Positions 18,947 through 28,708 of a stretch of DNA of 64,000 nt are shown here, piece after piece. Below the pieces are notes generated by a model. It was not told the DNA's origin. It saw only the letters and a program-made list of their open reading frames with translations, and made no database searches. The DNA comes from Sipunculus nudus (lineage: Eukaryota; Annelida; Sipuncula; Golfingiida; Sipunculidae): NCBI GenBank assembly GCA_026874595.1, contig CM049314.1, positions 29,153,729 through 29,217,728 on the forward strand. The letters run 5' to 3'. The stretch's first letter is position 1, and each line of letters begins with the position of its first letter. The translations under genes and the position numbers were made by a program.

Positions 18947-19783
18947 ATGCCTTCACACCCTCCAGATGCCGTGCCCCTCCTCACGTGCAAGATGTCGCTG
19001 TTCGGTTTACGCAACGAAACATCCAACCGCACATGTCGCAGGTCTCGCCTGCTCAGGTGGTGCACAGCAATATACAAGTGTGTCACATCGATAACGTGCA
19101 AACCTTGCCCTGCCACAACTGCGTATTGTATATTCATATTTGATATGGCCAGGCACATGCCGGTCTGCCGCGTACCAACGCTCGTGAGGTTCAAACGACA
19201 GGTATTCCCCCGGTTATTAACAGCTTCGCCGGTCGATTTCGGATCCCTCGTGTACACGTGGGAAATTATCGCACGACACAACAGCTGGTTGACCGGTGTC
19301 CCGGGATACAATCCACAACAGCGGGAAGCGGATATTTCCCATATCGCATCCGCTGCGTACAGGACAGCCGTGTGTGCGATAGAAACCGCCTGTGCTAAAG
19401 AAGACGCCGAAATCAGCAAAACGGAATATGCTGTTGGACAGGGACGGGGGTTTTCAACGTGTATGAAGATGTTGTACCCACGGCTGCATCCTCTGGATGC
19501 CTGTAACCCTGAGACCGGTTTGATAGACCCGGAGAGGGCATTGTCAACACGACCCGTGACCCGCTGGAGAGGTGCACCCGTTTGTGAAAACAGCACTCCG
19601 CCGGAAGACACGCGTGCCCCAAAGGTGACAGTATTAAAAACGTGGCAGTCGCTCCTGACGGGCGCAGTCATTGCAGACGTACGAGTAACGATGGGCAAAG
19701 CGGATGGGCATGTCGGTTTTAAACCACGACGTGTTACAGTCTCTGCAACCTCTGGCGCCCATCAGCTTACGACGGAGAACTGA
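18947..19783 (+). CDS. Hypothetical viral protein, 278 aa
   Basis: The open frame reaches back to 18704, but a TATA box at 18871 places the start of transcription after that point, so I use the ATG at 18947. The first 70 residues are rich in Cys and basic residues (CRRSRLLRWC). The middle contains 'FGSLVYTWEIIARHNSW' and an Ala-rich helix with 'AVCAIETACAKEDAE'. The C terminus is polar. It overlaps the next gene by 80 bases in another frame. No family recognised. Confidence 0.75.
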   Translation: MPSHPPDAVPLLTCKMSLFGLRNETSNRTCRRSRLLRWCTAIYKCVTSITCKPCPATTAYCIFIFDMARHMPVCRVPTLVRFKRQVFPRLLTASPVDFGSLVYTWEIIARHNSWLTGVPGYNPQQREADISHIASAAYRTAVCAIETACAKEDAEISKTEYAVGQGRGFSTCMKMLYPRLHPLDACNPETGLIDPERALSTRPVTRWRGAPVCENSTPPEDTRAPKVTVLKTWQSLLTGAVIADVRVTMGKADGHVGFKPRRVTVSATSGAHQLTTEN

Positions 19784-20891
19784 GGCCGGCAACGGAGAAT
19801 CTCTCGGTGCGAGACAAAGGCGGGAAGAATCGGAATCGATATCATCTGTGCCACATACACATGTAGTCCACCCCGACACCCCACGTACCATCGACGAAGA
19901 CGCCGCACTGGGACTGTGGAGCCTGGAAAGACATCTCATTTGGTGGGGCACCCGTGAACTCGGTCGGTTGGATAAAAAAACGGAAGCAACCTTGAACGAG
20001 AAGCGATTACCGCAGGACGTGACACGTGATGATAATCACATTCCATACACGACAGGCGAACTGACACCGCACGTACCGAAGTACCTGGCAAGCTTATCGG
20101 AACAAGCGGACTTTATCCCTCGCCTGGCAGCAAGCCGCAGACACCTGCAGCAGCTGAGCGCTTCGGGTGTTCACGAGGCCGACGTTTACAAACTATCTCT
20201 CACGAGGCTTTTGCAAAGCACCTACTGGAAGACGATGTCGCGTGAGACACCAGGCGTGTCACACCTCGCTGATGAACGTACCACAGACAGCGTACACTTC
20301 GAGGAAAGTGATCGTCCACGCAAACAACGTAAGGATACAATGAGATACCTCCGCACGTCAGTAAACAGTTACCTGAAAGCCGCGAGAAACGCGGTCCTGA
20401 AGACATACGCCGATACGGAACACGTATTCAGGAAAAGGCGGACACACCAGATAACCTGTGAGAGGCAGGTACGGAAATTAGCCTGGATCCATCTCATATC
20501 AGACTTGTGTTACGGTTGCAGTTACAATGAAATGCTTGACATCTTCAACGGGGTTATGAAACGCATGGGGCACGGATGCATGCTGACATGCCGTCTAACT
20601 TGCAGTGTCTGCCAGGAGAATTGTGAGGAAGCTGCACGCGATCACCCGAAGAAAAGCGAGCAGGCGGAATACGTGGTGTTCAGCCAGTGCGAACATTACG
20701 TGTGCCTTGCGTGTTACAAAAAAATGGCACAAGTACATACAGACAACAGAGCGAGAGGAGTAGCAACCACTGAACACATTCCGTGCCCGCAGTGCCGCAC
20801 GCCAGTGCGACTCGTGTCAACCATAAAGTGGCGACCGATGGACTCTCGTTCCTGCGTGCAGGTCGTAGCTGACGGCCATTATTTCACATGA
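19704..20891 (+). CDS. RING-finger protein, 395 aa
   Basis: ATG at 19704, overlapping the 3' end of the preceding gene; an ATG two codons later is also possible. The C-terminal 100 residues hold a RING-type zinc site: C-x2-C (CSVC), a long insert, C-x-H-x2-C-x2-C (CEHYVCLAC) and a final C-x2-C (CPQC). RING domains act as E3 ubiquitin ligases, and viral ones often redirect host proteins for degradation; that role is inferred. The first 280 residues are helical and charged, with no recognised domain. The RING most resembles the small protein at 53781-54029, including the CxHxxCxxC core and CPxC end. Confidence 0.8.
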   Translation: MGMSVLNHDVLQSLQPLAPISLRRRTEAGNGESLGARQRREESESISSVPHTHVVHPDTPRTIDEDAALGLWSLERHLIWWGTRELGRLDKKTEATLNEKRLPQDVTRDDNHIPYTTGELTPHVPKYLASLSEQADFIPRLAASRRHLQQLSASGVHEADVYKLSLTRLLQSTYWKTMSRETPGVSHLADERTTDSVHFEESDRPRKQRKDTMRYLRTSVNSYLKAARNAVLKTYADTEHVFRKRRTHQITCERQVRKLAWIHLISDLCYGCSYNEMLDIFNGVMKRMGHGCMLTCRLTCSVCQENCEEAARDHPKKSEQAEYVVFSQCEHYVCLACYKKMAQVHTDNRARGVATTEHIPCPQCRTPVRLVSTIKWRPMDSRSCVQVVADGHYFT

Positions 20892-20934
20892 CGTGTACGG
20901 GTGATATTTGCCTGAACCAGCCAGATTGCGCAAC

Positions 20935-21075
20935 GCCTATTGGCGCAAACATTTTCTACGTGCAGGTGCAAGTACGGCGTGACGTCAGCACGCGGGTCAT
21001 GCTTAGACAAGCAATTTCTGAGAGCGCCTATTGGCTGGTTTTGGCCGCCTGTTTGTCCTTGCCGTGAACATATTT
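20935..21075 (+). promoter_or_regulatory. Promoter of the gene at 21153
   Basis: Two inverted CCAAT boxes in similar surroundings (CGCCTATTGGC near 20937 and GCGCCTATTGGC near 21025) precede an ATATTTAA element near 21068, about 85 bases before the ATG at 21153. Confidence 0.5.
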
Positions 21076-21152
21076 AACCGGTTTGCCGTTGCAGATCAGA
21101 CACACTTTGTTACTGCAAGTCTAACTGTGCGCACAAGGTGCCACAACAAAGG

Positions 21153-22619
21153 ATGGCAGACCGTCTGCACAGTGTTCCATTCGTTCCGATCAACATATAT
21201 TCAAGAGCAGATGTGGAAGGAGGACTGCTACCGGGGATGTCTGCGCGTTTACGTGTTCGCGATAACAAAGCACGTGTACTCATCAAAGCACTCAACTGGT
21301 CAACCCAACAGATGTGGCGTGACCAGGAAAGACTGAGATCAAGTGCAGACGGTGAGCACGGGTTACCGTCGTCCCTGTGTATGGAGACATGGGAAACAAT
21401 GATGCGCGACATGTCGCGGTTCACCATGGATTCCTCACACACCGACAACTGCAGGACATTGAAGGAATCAGGAGTCTCCTTGAAAACCGTAGAGGGGATC
21501 TGTCAGATGCACGACATAGAGTGGCTGTTCACGGGTCCCGAGGGTGAGATGACTTTTGATCTGTCTGGCAATCACAGTGCGCTCGGTCAATATGGTGTTG
21601 CGTACCTGCTGTACCTGCTGTGGCACATGGGATACACCGTAAACGCGCCCCTGACCTGCTTGGAAGCAGGTTTACTGAGTGTGCACCAGATACAACAGAT
21701 TCCCATCCTTAACACGAAAACAGGGGAACCCGCTGAAGCAAACCCGCAGACTGTTTACCGACCGTGTGTGAAACTAGTGATTTCGAACGAAGGACACCTG
21801 TTCCAACAGATATGCTGCATGCCCGTTGTGGATGTAACGTCTCACCGGTACACCGAACGTCAGGTGCGCGATCCGCCGCAGACAATGCTCCGCAAGGCGT
21901 CAAGGGTTCACATTCGTAACGTGTGTATGCTGCATATCGGAAAACACGTCAGCACGAAAGTATCACTGCTGACGGCAAAACAAATACCGCGCCGCAAAGA
22001 CATCTTTCGCATCCTGTGCGACACCTGGCGCTCAATGGGGGAATGTTTCCAAATGCCCACCAAGCTGGATACCGATATGCCTGCTTTGTCAGAGGGAACA
22101 GACCACGACAAGCAACCACACATCATGCTGAACGCCCTGGTTCACGTGCTCGGATGTAAGCTCCAGAAAACAATGTACGCAGTCAGAGGGAAAAGGACAC
22201 ACAGTGAAAAGACTGACGTCCACCGGCTCGTACTGGAGATACCAGAGAAAAAAATATTGTCACTGCGGAACGCCAGGTTCATTAGTTTCACGTTGTTTTA
22301 CATGTGGTTCTCCTTGGGATGGGAGTTGGAACTCGCCAACTGCGACGCCGCGACCGGAATGTTCACGCTCGTACGCACGCAATACGCAAAAATTGAAAAA
22401 AAAACGTACAACGTCGGATGCGTCGCCACCCCGTACGGCAAGTGGGTTTACGCGTGCACGAACAGCTGCAACACATGTTTGGCTGGCACAGGTACCGGGC
22501 ACACGTATCAAAGTGTATGGAAAGTGAGAGCTGCAACAGAACCAGACGTCGTCCAAGCGAAATCTGTAAGACTGGTCGCGGGTCCAAACGATACCCGGCG
22601 CACCTCATGCTGTCCGTGA
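21153..22619 (+). CDS. Hypothetical viral protein, 488 aa
   Basis: ATG at 21153 within a purine-rich context; a GTG at 21138 lies in frame. A poly(A) signal follows at 22775. The centre contains long hydrophobic helices (AYLLYLLWHMGY and FISFTLFYMWFSLGWELEL) that look buried rather than membrane-spanning because each contains or borders charged residues. A late Cys-rich element (CTNSCNTC) could bind zinc. An A9 run near 22392 lies inside the frame without breaking it. I cannot name the family. Length and composition would suit a conserved virion or packaging protein. Confidence 0.82.
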   Translation: MADRLHSVPFVPINIYSRADVEGGLLPGMSARLRVRDNKARVLIKALNWSTQQMWRDQERLRSSADGEHGLPSSLCMETWETMMRDMSRFTMDSSHTDNCRTLKESGVSLKTVEGICQMHDIEWLFTGPEGEMTFDLSGNHSALGQYGVAYLLYLLWHMGYTVNAPLTCLEAGLLSVHQIQQIPILNTKTGEPAEANPQTVYRPCVKLVISNEGHLFQQICCMPVVDVTSHRYTERQVRDPPQTMLRKASRVHIRNVCMLHIGKHVSTKVSLLTAKQIPRRKDIFRILCDTWRSMGECFQMPTKLDTDMPALSEGTDHDKQPHIMLNALVHVLGCKLQKTMYAVRGKRTHSEKTDVHRLVLEIPEKKILSLRNARFISFTLFYMWFSLGWELELANCDAATGMFTLVRTQYAKIEKKTYNVGCVATPYGKWVYACTNSCNTCLAGTGTGHTYQSVWKVRAATEPDVVQAKSVRLVAGPNDTRRTSCCP

Positions 22620-22774
22620 TCGAAACATTTGACCGGCTTCGTAATGGCTGCGTGTAAGTGAAAGGACTTGTGTGAAGGACTTGTGTTAAAATGTTCATGT
22701 ATTATATTCATGTATTGAATTGGTTACAGTGTATTTTGTGTTTCAGTTGTTCTTGACGTTTTATAGTTAGTTTT

Positions 22775-22780
22775 AATAAA
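22775..22780 (+). terminator. Poly(A) signal
   Basis: AATAAA 155 bases after the stop at 22619. The following stretch to 23224 contains no gene I can support. One open frame at 23103 lacks any protein-like character. Confidence 0.6.
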
Positions 22781-23224
22781 CAATATGTACTTGGTTGAAC
22801 GTGTTTGTTTCGTTTGATGATGCCCTGCGCGAATCAAGATGGGACTGAAACATGTATGTCTGTACGAACGGAACGTAGCAAATACCTCCCCTCACAATTT
22901 GCAAACACAGTCTAACGTTTGATCATGTATGCTCAAATCCAGATAGCAGGTACCTAACCCTCTCCCTTCCCTGATTATTGCAACACAGATTGCCCGGCTG
23001 AAGCTTTTGTAAACTGATGTCATACCCCTTAAATGCGTTTCGCTCACCATTCCTCTCCCCGACCCTGCCCGCCACTATCCCTGTCTTCACTGAAACACGT
23101 GTATGGGCGTAACGATGTTCTTGTTATCTAGGTCAGTATTTGCATACACAGCAGTGGCTCCCATGACAACCGACACCGCGTCGCAGCGTGTGTTGTGGCA
23201 TGCGGGCCGTCACATTAGCGGATA

Positions 23225-25042
23225 TTGCCCTGCACAGTTGACATGCCGACCCAGTGCGAGCGACGTTCGAACCCGGAAAACATGCAGTTACAGAAGAAAC
23301 GGTCGAACTCAACGCCAGAAGCATCACCCAAAAACAAAAGGCAGAGGCTTTCCGTCACCCTGTACGACATAAACAGCAGCAGCGTTGAAAGCAGTCCCTC
23401 TGGCCCGGACAAGGAAAAAAAACCTCCACGTCAGCCTTTGTGACGTACTGTCTGGCTCTTGCCACTCGAGCCCGCGATCAACACAGAATTCGCCTCGGTG
23501 CCTGAGCAAGAGCGGACAAGGTCAAGGACAACGTGACGCTGCAGACATCTACGGAACGCCTGACGTGTTTGACGAAACATCGGTCACAGGAAGCGATGAC
23601 GAACACGCCGACGCCGAACAGGAAACGCCCCTCGATCAGGCGAACCGGACAAAATGGCACTTGGTATCCGGTGGCAGCAAACGGGGTAAGGACAAACTTT
23701 TCACAGATACAGGGTACAGTTTCACAGTGAAATTCCGGAGGAACGGCGTCGTCTACTGGAACTGCATCAAACGCAACAAACGCGCCCGCTGCCAAGCTTC
23801 CGTCGTGCAAAGAACAAGAGGCGGCAAACACCACTTCCAACCAGGCATTCATTCCCACACACACGGTCCCCTCCCGGGTGCTCACAGGGCTGCCGAGATA
23901 TCGTGGAGCATAAAGAAAAAGCCAGAAGCTGACCTGTTCGCGCCGGCAGGCGAGGTTGTGGAAGGGGTTTTACGCAGGGACCTGAAACCCGGCGAAATAT
24001 GCACGGCCATACCTAAAACCAAACACCTGATACGCGCAGCAAACAGGCACAGACAGAACAAGAGACCACCCACCCCAGGAACCTCGACTTCCACTTGGAA
24101 GAAAGAGCCGTCCCAACAGATTTCCTGCACGGTGACATACACACCGACGGCAAGAGGCACCTCGTGTTTGCAACACGCAACATGCTGCAACTGCTCGCCA
24201 AAGCGAAACGGTGGTACATGGACGGCACCTTCAAGCTCGTGAAACAACCTTTCACCCAGTTGTACAGCGTGCACGTGTTCATACGCCGCAACGACACTTA
24301 CAAACAGGTCCCACTGGTGTTCGTGTTGATGTCCGGGAAACGTGAGAAGGATTACGTTGACGTTTTCAAACACTTGATGGGGTTGCTGCCCCCGACCACG
24401 TGCGTACAAGAAATAATGCTGGACTTCGAGAAGGCTGTATGGAACGCCGTCAGGAAGGTCATGCCGAGCGTCCGGTTAAAAGGATGCGCTTTCCACTGGA
24501 CCCAAGCCGTATGGAGGCATGTGCAAAGCCTGGGCCTGCAGTCGGCCTACTCCCGCAACAACCTGGTACACAAGACATGCCGACGATTGCTAGCATTGCC
24601 GTTCCTACCAGCATCGGAGATAGCAGGAGCTTTCAACCGTCTGGAAAACGCCACACTTAAACAGTCACTGCGCAGGTTGACCCGCTACGTGCGGAAGACG
24701 TGGATAAACTCTACAACGTGGCCTCCCGCCGCCTGGTCCGGATTCATGCAGAGCGTGAGAACCAACAATGACTGTGAAGGGTGGCACCGCAGGATACAAA
24801 GCCGGGTGAAAAGGACAAATATTTCTCTGTACCTGTTGATAGCCCTCCTGTACGAGGAGGCCTTAAACATAAGAGTTCAGGTGCAGCTGTTGCCAGAACA
24901 TAAAGTCGCCCGCTACCAACGGTCACTGTACAGGGACATGCAAGGTCGCTTGTTCGAGCTGTGGGCACAATACCAGGAAGGGGCCCTGTCACCCGACCAA
25001 CTGTTGAAGCAATGCGCCAGGGTGTACGCACCCGCACTGTGA
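23225..25042 (+). pseudogene. FLYWCH zinc finger plus MULE-type transposase domain, frameshifted
   Basis: Three overlapping frames together give one recognisable animal protein. The first frame (from an ATG at 23225, or the ATG at 23243) is disordered and runs into an A8 tract at about 23417. The second frame (to 24242) carries a FLYWCH-type finger near 23650-23870, with W, C, C and H-x-H in order. The third frame (to 25042) carries the MULE transposase core: FATRNMLQLLAKAKRWYMDG, an acidic 'DFEKAVW' and a 'GCAFHWTQAVWR' block. The switch from the second to the third frame falls in a C-rich tract near 24066-24077. Each break is explained by one base in a homopolymer. Such FLYWCH-MULE genes are common in marine invertebrate genomes, so capture from a host is likely. 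Frames beyond each break stay long, so decay is recent or the breaks are sequence errors. Confidence 0.75.
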
Positions 25043-25161
25043 ACATGGAGGGCCTGTGTTAAATCGAATGTTTGTATAAAATGCAAATCGATGTGTTATG
25101 TGTTTATAAAGTGATGTTGTTGAATCTACCGTAACAAAACATTAGTGTCGCGGTAAAAAAG

Positions 25162-25278
25162 AATAAAGGTTTTGTGGATTCACAAACAGTCATTCACAAG
25201 TGGGTTCACAATCATTTCGTGTTTGAGCATGAGAGATAAAAACAAAACAAACCTTGACATAGTACAAATGTGTTTATT
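25162..25278. terminator. Convergent poly(A) signals
   Basis: AATAAA at 25162-25167 follows the transposase-like gene. TTTATT at 25273-25278 is a minus-strand AATAAA for the lectin gene whose stop is at 25540, implying a 3' untranslated region of about 260 bases. Confidence 0.55.
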
Positions 25279-25539
25279 GTATAAAGCTACACGTCACACG
25301 ATGTATACGGTCACCCTTGCCTTACCCTACCCACACAGATAAATGGGGTGGTTACCACGTGTGAAACACTGTACAATTCCAAATATATATCATAACACAC
25401 AAACTGCATGACACTAACAACTGTACAAAAGAAAACATCTTGATTATATTATACATGGTCTAAGTATATACAGAGCTAGTCGTCCGAATGCGACAGAAAG
25501 GTCCTTGTTCCATTTTATCCTCCTCGACTGCAGCAAATC

Positions 25540-26847
25540 TTAACGTATGCAGACGTTTAAAGCATTGGTGACAATAGACAGCAGCAGTAACGTGTCTGCA
25601 CACGGCTTTCGAAAACCGGCAGACAGATTTCTCATTGCGTTTGTGGGAGCAACTGTGGAAATATCGGGCTGTGGATCGACGGGTATCATGGGACTGGGAC
25701 TTGTCAACGAACGTACATTAACATAGCCGTCTTTGTTTGCGTTGTTGGATATAGGAGAAACAGTGTTAGGTGCAGGGCTGCTGCCTGATAATAGTATATA
25801 CGGAGCGCTTGGTTCAGAGTCGTCTCCTGACGACATGTCTGCGTCTTGGCATACACCTGGATCACGTGCAGAAAGTCCTGAGGGATCGGCAAACGCATGT
25901 ACGTGCAGCTGATGAGGAATACGGAGCGGGTACCGGGAGGCGGCAGTATCCTGAGCCGGGCTGACAGATAAGTCGTACGCAGACGCGACGCTCTGGTGCC
26001 GTTCGATGGTGTTCATACAAATCACCTGGTGGCGGCTGTGGCACGGCACAGCTTTCCACAAGAAACCTTTGGGGAATTTCCTGACGATGGCACAGTTTAT
26101 ATTTGGCTTAGGTTGGTCTTTGTACCAAAAGTAAATGTCTGGAATAGCAGACCGGTTGCCTGAGAAATGGTATTCCCAAACGTGGTCCACATCATCAAGC
26201 CAGTACACGTGACGCGCTAAAACAGACTTGTAGAGCACTCTGGACAATGCCTTTATCTCTTTTTCGTTCTTGACCGAGGCCAACCGCGCTCCTATACTAA
26301 CACACAGATTCCTAGCCTTAAACCAACTGCTGACACCAGGTCCGAATATGTAGCAAGGTCCGTTCTGGTGTTTGCATTCACAGTAATGTCCTGAAAACCA
26401 CAGAGGACACCCGGTAGCGGTAGGCAGTTCGCAGACATAACCAAAGTCTACGTCGCGTCCATTGCAGTAGAAGGGGAGGAGGGTGTTCCCCCTAGGTCTC
26501 AACAGAGCGCAATGTTGCCCCGGCATATTGTACACCTGGCGTATAGTACCGCAGAAACGATAACGGCCAGACACGCGCCACTGTTTGAGCATCTTCCCTT
26601 TCAGAGAGATCCATGATTCCGTAACACCAGCGCTGCTCATGAAGGCAGTCAGTCTTTGATGAAACGCTACAGCGTCTGACACATTGTCGGGTACAGGCAG
26701 GGCCCACGTCTCCCCTCCTAAGATACTGCACGCGAGCCCGGCTTCAGCGTTTGTCAAAGACAACCCGAGAGAACGGAACGCGGGATGTGGACGGCCAGCA
26801 GACGTAGAGACGAACAACAACAGATACAGCAGATGGAAAGGTACCAT
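25540..26847 (-). CDS. Secreted or anchored protein with two C-type-lectin-like domains
   Basis: 435 residues from the ATG at 26847. A signal peptide is clear (VPFHLLYLLLFVSTSAG). Two C-type-lectin-like domains follow: a degenerate one at about 25-140 and a fuller one at about 145-280, with GPCYIFG, SWFKARNLCVSIGARLASV, VYWLDDVDHVW, NCAIVRKFP and VPCHSRHQVIC. The calcium-binding WND is absent (WKAV instead), so classic sugar binding is doubtful. A long Ser/Pro/Asp tail contains two tyrosine motifs (APYILL and DGYVNV) and ends in a hydrophobic segment (ADTLLLLSIV) that may be a membrane or lipid-anchor signal. It is related to the two lectins at 27286 and 28709. Viral lectin-like proteins often bind host immune receptors; that is inference. 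Confidence 0.85.
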   Translation of the reverse strand: MVPFHLLYLLLFVSTSAGRPHPAFRSLGLSLTNAEAGLACSILGGETWALPVPDNVSDAVAFHQRLTAFMSSAGVTESWISLKGKMLKQWRVSGRYRFCGTIRQVYNMPGQHCALLRPRGNTLLPFYCNGRDVDFGYVCELPTATGCPLWFSGHYCECKHQNGPCYIFGPGVSSWFKARNLCVSIGARLASVKNEKEIKALSRVLYKSVLARHVYWLDDVDHVWEYHFSGNRSAIPDIYFWYKDQPKPNINCAIVRKFPKGFLWKAVPCHSRHQVICMNTIERHQSVASAYDLSVSPAQDTAASRYPLRIPHQLHVHAFADPSGLSARDPGVCQDADMSSGDDSEPSAPYILLSGSSPAPNTVSPISNNANKDGYVNVRSLTSPSPMIPVDPQPDISTVAPTNAMRNLSAGFRKPCADTLLLLSIVTNALNVCIR

Positions 26848-27008
26848 GACGATACAGAACAGCGTTCACACACTGAGAGAACTTGCTCTAGCATAGAACA
26901 AGCGTTACACGTAACAACACTTACTGCAACAGAGGCTTCGGTCCGACGGTACACCAGGCTGCTGTGAAGAATGGGCGAATATGATTCAAATCTCCGGCAG
27001 ACCTGGTC

Positions 27009-27017
27009 TTTATATAG
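27009..27017 (-). promoter_or_regulatory. TATA box upstream of the lectin gene at 26847
   Basis: Minus-strand CTATATAAAG about 165 bases before the ATG, implying a leader of roughly 140 bases. Confidence 0.5.
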
Positions 27018-27285
27018 CTGCGTGATGCAACAGTCGTCGTGTCAAGTTCGTGACATTGCGTCATGTTACACCCCGGGAATGTTTCGGGAAAAACCAGGTT
27101 TAATTTTCGTTACAGCGTCAGGAGTGTTAAAACATCCGCCTCACCGAAAAAAACATGAAATATCTGATAAGTAAGTGATTTACATGCGTCACGTTGTGTC
27201 ATGTTACTTCCTGGGTAATATCTTCCGCGCATGTGTATCCCCATACGGGGGCGTATTGTTTTTCATGACCCTTCCGTCTGATGTT

Positions 27286-28398
27286 TTAGATTGACGTAAT
27301 GATACTGACGCACAGTGATAGACATGTACGTATGATAACGGCGTGCGATATAGAGCGGTGTGATGACGCGGCAGAATATGTCCCAGTAGCAGTACCAGTA
27401 TCCGATGCGTTGTGCGGGTAGCGTGTAGGCACGTTGACAATTGCGCCATTACGTCTTGTCGATAGAGAACGATGACTCATGCAGACGATTTGATGGCGGC
27501 TTTCGCAGTCCACAGCTTCCCAGAAATATTCGTCTGGGTATTTCCTTACTACGGCACAGTTTTTCCCGGTGGCAGGTCGTTGTCTGTACCAAAAGTACAT
27601 ATCGGGAACCGCAGTCCTGTTTCCGCGCAGACGGTATTGCCAAACGTAGTTCACCAGGTCCACCCAAAAAAGATTTGAATTTGATATCCTATTTTTGATG
27701 AAATTAACCAAAGTTTTTGCTTCCTGTTCATTATGAACGACGGCCAGGCGTGTCCCCATGTAAACGCACATGCTTTTAGCCGCAAACCAGCTGGCGGCGC
27801 CATGCATAATCGCGTAACACGGTCCGTGCCGTCCGGTGCAGAGATTACTGAAAACCAGGTGGCTGGAAGACGGTACAACGCATATAAACATCTCAGCGTT
27901 AGAATCACATGGCAGAGTCGCAGCAGCTTCATACCGGACCCGTAAAGCGCCGCAATGTCTATGTTGCTCCCCGTTATGTTGTACCCTGCTGTTGAAAGGT
28001 TTCGTCCCGGACACCCGCCATTCGTTTAGCTTGTTCCCTTTCAGCGAAATCCACGCTTCGGAAATACCAGCACTGTTCATGAAAGCAGTCAATTCTGTGT
28101 GGAACGATAACCCGTCATGGCTGTCATCCGGTGCAGGCAGGTACCACCTGCCATCCTGTAACATACCGCACGCATACTGGGCCTCGCTGTTTGTCAGATT
28201 GATGTCGACGAATCTGAATGCATGATACGGAGAAGTGGCAGCAGATCTCGGAGTCACAGAGGTTGCCAGACATAGGTCACTGTACAGTACAAAAAATACA
28301 GAAAGCCGGAAAATACACCCCATAAATACAAAAAACAGTACCAAATGGTAAGCAAACCTCTGCGAACACGAACTCCAGTGACCACCAGCGGCACCCAT
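27286..28398 (-). CDS. C-type-lectin-like protein, tandem copy 1
   Basis: 370 residues from the ATG at 28398. An in-frame ATG at 28323 would start right at the signal sequence, and the open frame begins only with a GTG at 28413. Hydrophobic segments (LVLFFVF, then LSVFFVLYSDLCLA) form the signal region. Two lectin-like domains follow, the second with GPCYAIM, SWFAAKSMCVYMGTRLAVV, FWVDLVNYVW, NCAVVRKYP and VDCESRHQIVC. The tail ends in a hydrophobic segment (CLSLCVSIITSI) that may anchor it. About 85-90% of residues match the neighbour at 28709 by eye, including the 3' flank, showing recent duplication. Upstream is a minus-strand TATA near 28452-28461 with a TGACGT element just beyond it. Confidence 0.85.
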   Translation of the reverse strand: MGAAGGHWSSCSQRFAYHLVLFFVFMGCIFRLSVFFVLYSDLCLATSVTPRSAATSPYHAFRFVDINLTNSEAQYACGMLQDGRWYLPAPDDSHDGLSFHTELTAFMNSAGISEAWISLKGNKLNEWRVSGTKPFNSRVQHNGEQHRHCGALRVRYEAAATLPCDSNAEMFICVVPSSSHLVFSNLCTGRHGPCYAIMHGAASWFAAKSMCVYMGTRLAVVHNEQEAKTLVNFIKNRISNSNLFWVDLVNYVWQYRLRGNRTAVPDMYFWYRQRPATGKNCAVVRKYPDEYFWEAVDCESRHQIVCMSHRSLSTRRNGAIVNVPTRYPHNASDTGTATGTYSAASSHRSISHAVIIRTCLSLCVSIITSI

Positions 28399-28708
28399 GC
28401 CTGTCCTTCTCACAAGACTGTGCGCATGTGGCGTTCATGCTGCCCGGTGATGGTTATATAGTCACCTGTGATGACGTATACACTCGGGGGGGGGGGAGAA
28501 TAAAAAATACAGAGGACATATCTGATAAGCAAGCGATTTACATGCGTCACGTTGGGTCATGTTACTTCTGCATCACTGGCACCCAAACGAAAACAACACG
28601 AAAACGATGTTTGATCAGCAAACCAGATATAATGTATACAGATCTTCCGTGCATGAGACTCCCCATATGGGGGCGTATTGTTTTTGCATAACCCTTCAGT
28701 CTGATGTT

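Noticed and set aside
23258-23275. GTTCGAACCC resembling a tRNA B-box
   Set aside because: No cloverleaf can be built around it. It lies in the coding part of the transposase-like gene.
23103-23372. An 89-codon frame ahead of the transposase-like gene
   Set aside because: It overlaps the disordered N-terminal frame of that gene and has no recognisable feature.
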